Assembly: GCA_009926815.1 (NCBI GenBank)
Contig: RFOC01000073.1
Span: 1-9,331 of the forward strand
Source of the DNA: Planctomycetota bacterium
Lineage (GTDB): Bacteria; Planctomycetota; Phycisphaerae; Phycisphaerales; SM1A02
Length of the DNA: 9,331 nt
Reading direction: 5' to 3'
Shown here: in pieces, positions 7,301-9,331 of the stretch
How positions within the stretch are numbered: the first letter of the stretch is position 1
Layout of the letters: each line of letters opens with the position of its first letter
Notes under the pieces: generated by a model
Database searches by the model: none
Told to the model about the DNA's origin: nothing
The model's input: only the letters and a program-made list of their open reading frames with translations
Program-made: the position numbers and the translations under genes

Positions 7301-7799
7301 CGAGCTCGATGTCGCGGTGCCCTGGTGCGGCGCCCCCGCGGCGCTGGCGCAGGTCCTCGCCATGGAGGGGGCTCCGTGGAGCGAGCGTGTGGCCAGGCTG
7401 CTGGGCCGGGGCGAGGCGCGCCAGCGCCTGGGTTCGCTCGTCGGCAGCATCGATCTGGCGGTGGAGCGGGGGGGGCAGTGGTTCATCTACGACTACAAGA
7501 CCAACTTCGTGGGCGAGGTGGCGGCGGACTATGGCCCAGCCTCGCTCGACATGGCCATGGCCGCGGAGCTCTACCCGCTGCAGGCGGCGCTCTACGCGGT
7601 CATGCTCTCGCGGTGGCTCGCGGCGCGCGGATGGACGCCCCGGGGCAAGCCCGTCATCGGCGGCGTGGCCTACCTGTTCCTTCGTGGCATGGATCCGGCG
7701 GCGGGCTCGCAGGGCACATGGACGTGGCAGCCTTCGGAAGGCCTGCTTCAGGCACTTGATGCGTTGCTGCCCGGTCGCCAGGAGGGAGGCCCACGGTGA
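4374..7799 (+). CDS. recB: RecB, exodeoxyribonuclease V beta subunit (3'-5' helicase and nuclease)
   Basis: A 1141-residue UvrD-like (SF1A) helicase fused to a RecB nuclease domain; E. coli RecB has 1180. It unwinds from double-strand ends and supplies the only nuclease of the RecBCD complex. Helicase motifs in order: I, EASAGTGKT (23-31); Ia, FTNAAAAELSQRVR (56-69); ISTIHGFC (102-109); II, VDEVQD (355-360); III, GDPKQSIYAFR (385-395); IV, LDVSHRSDR (416-424); V, HGSKGLTF (703-710); VI, LLYVGLTRAR (735-744). The nuclease domain shows GTLVHDAL with His901, GSIDLAV with Asp1027, YDYKTN with Asp1040 and Lys1042, and QAALY (1070-1074), so the catalytic set is complete. GGVAYLFLRG near the end is also typical. 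The motif V-VI loop is about 27 residues shorter than in E. coli, and motif V has Thr where Glu is usual. A G8 tract (7468-7475) lies between Asp1027 and Asp1040. The start at ATG 4374 is chosen for the AGGAGG at 4364-4369. Confidence 0.96.
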   Translation: MGQVTSMPFDPASADLSGLTVIEASAGTGKTHAIQKLVTRLVREGVPMPRMLLMSFTNAAAAELSQRVRAELQQALQSCGPAASAERLLLQRALGDFDRACISTIHGFCQRMLVEHAMEAGVHGLQGWSLQTDETEARRRVCGDAWAALVAPSAELAAAVGPFRGVTGGLRKALERRRETERVLAADFAAAQREVDRALASLRDRSMQDALIVVRDNFNKDAKEPAGEVLAAIAPGGHLGGELAKAIDSLLDPRNMRKSVPVAAAKARAANALLGSGSWTEACTRLQRLGDAIAALGQAAIDTVVRDALRRLLEHRSIARTVTFDDLITRLRDAVTDPSGAMGAALRERFEVVIVDEVQDTDPAQAQILRAAFAQSPEHRLILVGDPKQSIYAFRNADVDAYMALRGLSRKPPYRLDVSHRSDRALIDCVQRLYAVPSPFLRQDIPAMAVRSAHPQPRIHGPAGAAPGLALHVAATTDVEAMLDLTARAIAADLRFGWRIQEMREGRAVSRDLVPGDIAVLCHQHWQGRRIADGLQALGVPVVIMDRQGVLQSRAAQGVLGLLAAMSRPWHRATALGALAGACTGLRGKDAVEAPDVWVRRLRQATDRFERQGVGAALRWLVREVGPEHGRRATLEAPGGERLATDFDHVLEELEKAQCSGAATPHALAAWLAQRVHDDAPEDETARCRALGGLDAVQVMTLHGSKGLTFGVTWLPTFMVTPRADDHDGAEARRLLYVGLTRARHVTRAVWMANEQAFASPLAQLLHARDQADPERIADDVQRQLADAGRARADLEGLAAASDGAMAVLPLEVTDLAPAVPADAPTLAPARVMPSVPERAVMLSFTSLSGVKKLADTEVQERDVDAVSAPQRAGPPTPVTGMDAALRAVGVSGAALGTLVHDALAEAEAFGGLAVGADPGPLHEALRRHAVGLPIRSDASLQALAAALQQALSADTGRPEIATVSEVATAPDHCLRELDVAVPWCGAPAALAQVLAMEGAPWSERVARLLGRGEARQRLGSLVGSIDLAVERGGQWFIYDYKTNFVGEVAADYGPASLDMAMAAELYPLQAALYAVMLSRWLAARGWTPRGKPVIGGVAYLFLRGMDPAAGSQGTWTWQPSEGLLQALDALLPGRQEGGPR
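7785..7790 (+). promoter_or_regulatory. Ribosome binding site of recD
   Basis: GGGAGG, within a longer AGGAGGGAGG run at 7781-7790, lies 5 nt before GTG 7796. It sits inside the last codons of recB and fixes the recD start at the GTG that overlaps the recB TGA. Confidence 0.7.
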
Positions 7800-9331
7800 G
7801 CGAGTCCGCCCCCGGCATCGGGAACCTTCGTCTGGATCCGGCCGCAGCCTGGTTCGGGCGGCGCCTCTGCGGCACGCTTGTGCCGACGGGTGAGCGGATC
7901 GTGGAGCCCGTGTCCTGGTGCCTTCACCAATGGATGCAGGGTCACACGTGCCTGGATCTGGAGGGCGTGGTTTCGGCGCGCGGCGAGGGGGATGGGGCCC
8001 TCGACATGATCGAGGCGCCGGTGCCCACGGCGTGGATGGACGCCCTGCGGCGGCATCCGGCGGTGGCTTGCGCGGAACCCGGGTCCATGGCACGCGTGGA
8101 TGCGCCATTGGTGCTGGAGGGCCCTCGCCTGTTCCTGGCACGATGGAGGCAGCAGGAGATCGAGGTGGCGCAGGCTCTGGGGCAACGCGCGACTCAAGCC
8201 GCATCGTGGTGCGAGGGCCCGAAGGCGAGCGAGGCCATGCGGGACTTCGTGTCGGGGCGCGGTCAGGGGCTGCATCCGGCGCAGCTCCGTGCCGTGCAGG
8301 TGGTGGTCACGCGGCGTCTGGCGGTGATCACGGGTGGCCCGGGCACCGGCAAGACCCACGTGGCGGCGTGCATCATCGAGGCCGTGCTGCGGACCGGGCT
8401 GCATCCGGTGCTGCTGCTGGCGCCCACGGGCAAGGCGGCGGCGAGGCTGCAGGCCTCGGTGCGAGCAGCCGCGGATCAGGCGGGTTTCGAGCAGGGTGCC
8501 CGCGCGATCGTGGCTGGCCTGACGGCCCAGACCGTGCATTCGGCCACCATGCGACAGGGTGGCGAATCGCTTCGCCGCGCTCGGCTGGTGGTGGTGGACG
8601 AGACCAGCATGATCGCCCTCGATCGCATGCATGCGCTCCTGCGGCTCACCCATCCAGACGCGTCCATCGTGCTGCTGGGCGACGCGCACCAGCTGGCCAG
8701 CGTGGAGGCCGGCAGCGTGCTGGGCGACCTGGTGGCGGACATCGGGGAACCGGCCCATCCGCTGGCTGCCTGCACGGTGCGACTGGTCAAGAGTCACCGT
8801 TTCCCGGATGGGAGCGCGGTCGCCCGCCTGGCCAGTGCCGTGAACGGCAACCGTCCGGATGAGGTGATCGAGCTGCTGCGAGCGGGCCAGGATGGCCTTC
8901 GGTGGATCGAGGTGAGCACGCCTGCACAGGTGGTGCGCCGGAGCATCGAGGCGTTGCCGGCCGAGGATTCGGCGTGCCGAATCCTCTGCGGACATCGGCG
9001 AGGTCCCGACGGAGCGGTCCGCATGAACGCCATCATCGAGCGTGAGCGAGGAGGCGCGGGTGTCAGGGGCCGGTACCCGGGTCGACCCATCCTGGTCACC
9101 GTCAACGACGACCTGACGGGACTTCGCAATGGCGACGCGGGAACGCTGCTGCAGCAGGGGGACGATTGGTTCGCGGACTTCGGCGACGACATGTCGCGTG
9201 TGCCCCTCGATCGCTTGCCCGCCCACGAGACCGCCTATGCCCTCACCATCCACCGGACGCAGGGCTCGGAGTATCCGCGCGTGGTGGTGGCGCTGCCCGC
9301 GCGGCCCTCGCCGGTGCTCACGCGGGAACTG
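7796..9331 (+). CDS. recD: RecD, exodeoxyribonuclease V alpha subunit (5'-3' helicase), 3'-partial
   Basis: An open frame of 512 codons that continues past the right edge without a stop. RecD is the SF1B 5'-3' helicase of RecBCD and controls its nuclease and RecA-loading behaviour. After an N-terminal RecBC-binding region of about 160 residues come LHPAQLRAVQ, the Walker A motif GGPGTGKT (180-187), APTGKAAARL (motif Ia), TVHSATM, the Walker B motif VVVDETSM (265-272), GDAHQLASVEAGSVLGDL (295-312), LVKSHRF (motif IV region), and AYALTIHRTQGSEYPRVVV (480-498). The last residues, SPVLTREL, match the E. coli stretch that leads into the final YTAVTRA motif, so roughly 45-60 residues including motif VI are missing beyond the window. 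The GTG start overlaps the recB stop as GTGA and has a good Shine-Dalgarno. GTG 7796 is the only start that fits both. Nothing suggests inactivation. Confidence 0.95.
   Translation, partial: MSESAPGIGNLRLDPAAAWFGRRLCGTLVPTGERIVEPVSWCLHQWMQGHTCLDLEGVVSARGEGDGALDMIEAPVPTAWMDALRRHPAVACAEPGSMARVDAPLVLEGPRLFLARWRQQEIEVAQALGQRATQAASWCEGPKASEAMRDFVSGRGQGLHPAQLRAVQVVVTRRLAVITGGPGTGKTHVAACIIEAVLRTGLHPVLLLAPTGKAAARLQASVRAAADQAGFEQGARAIVAGLTAQTVHSATMRQGGESLRRARLVVVDETSMIALDRMHALLRLTHPDASIVLLGDAHQLASVEAGSVLGDLVADIGEPAHPLAACTVRLVKSHRFPDGSAVARLASAVNGNRPDEVIELLRAGQDGLRWIEVSTPAQVVRRSIEALPAEDSACRILCGHRRGPDGAVRMNAIIERERGGAGVRGRYPGRPILVTVNDDLTGLRNGDAGTLLQQGDDWFADFGDDMSRVPLDRLPAHETAYALTIHRTQGSEYPRVVVALPARPSPVLTREL

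Noticed and set aside
6651..8204. Minus-strand open frames of about 500 codons across the recB/recD junction and within recD.
   Set aside because: They are antisense shadows of recB and recD, with Arg/Pro/His-rich composition and no family motifs.
2298..8591. E. coli Chi octamer GCTGGTGG on the plus strand at 2298, 3036, 3882 and 8584 (and on the minus strand at 127-134).
   Set aside because: Each copy falls on common Leu-Val codon pairs (CTG GTG), so codon bias explains them. The RecC Chi-tunnel changes also argue against this exact sequence being the local Chi. A genome-wide strand-bias test would be needed.

Overview
The window looks like a chromosomal segment of a high-GC bacterium, most likely a planctomycete of the Phycisphaerae type. 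The best lineage clue is the dockerin-like (EF-hand) C-terminal repeat at the left edge, reading ADLDHDGEVGAADISVLLV and ending FGPCP. That style of ending is common on secreted proteins of that group. The assignment is an inference from sequence style; no 16S or other marker is present.

Layout. (1) At 20-157, minus strand, is a 5'-truncated remnant of a dockerin-bearing secreted protein. (2) At 182-906, plus strand, is a two-gene type II toxin-antitoxin module: an AbrB/MazE-fold antitoxin overlapping a Doc/Fic-fold toxin by 4 bp. A 19-bp imperfect dyad lies over the antitoxin start and is a candidate autoregulatory operator. The toxin has Asp where the Fic motif normally has its catalytic His. 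(3) At 907-972 is a 66-bp gap with no Shine-Dalgarno sequence before recC. It holds a -10-like hexamer placed so that a transcript could begin at or next to the recC GTG, and most of a 26-codon mini-frame that starts on the doc stop codon. (4) From 973 to the right edge is a recC-recB-recD operon. recC and recB overlap by 13 bp (or 4 bp, depending on the recB start). recB and recD overlap by 4 bp. recD runs off the window a few tens of codons before its expected end. No ptrA gene lies between recC and recB, unlike the E. coli arrangement.

Function. RecB (3'-5' helicase plus nuclease), RecC (scaffold and Chi scanner) and RecD (5'-3' helicase) should form a RecBCD exonuclease V that processes double-strand breaks for recombination and degrades linear foreign DNA. 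All expected helicase and nuclease motifs appear intact. Several RecC residues that line the Chi-reading tunnel in E. coli are changed while others are kept, so Chi recognition is probably different here. The toxin-antitoxin module is on the same strand directly upstream; whether it is functionally tied to RecBCD or a chance neighbour cannot be decided from sequence alone.

No RNA genes, CRISPR arrays, insertion sequences or long repeats were seen. No stretch longer than 300 bases lacks a gene.
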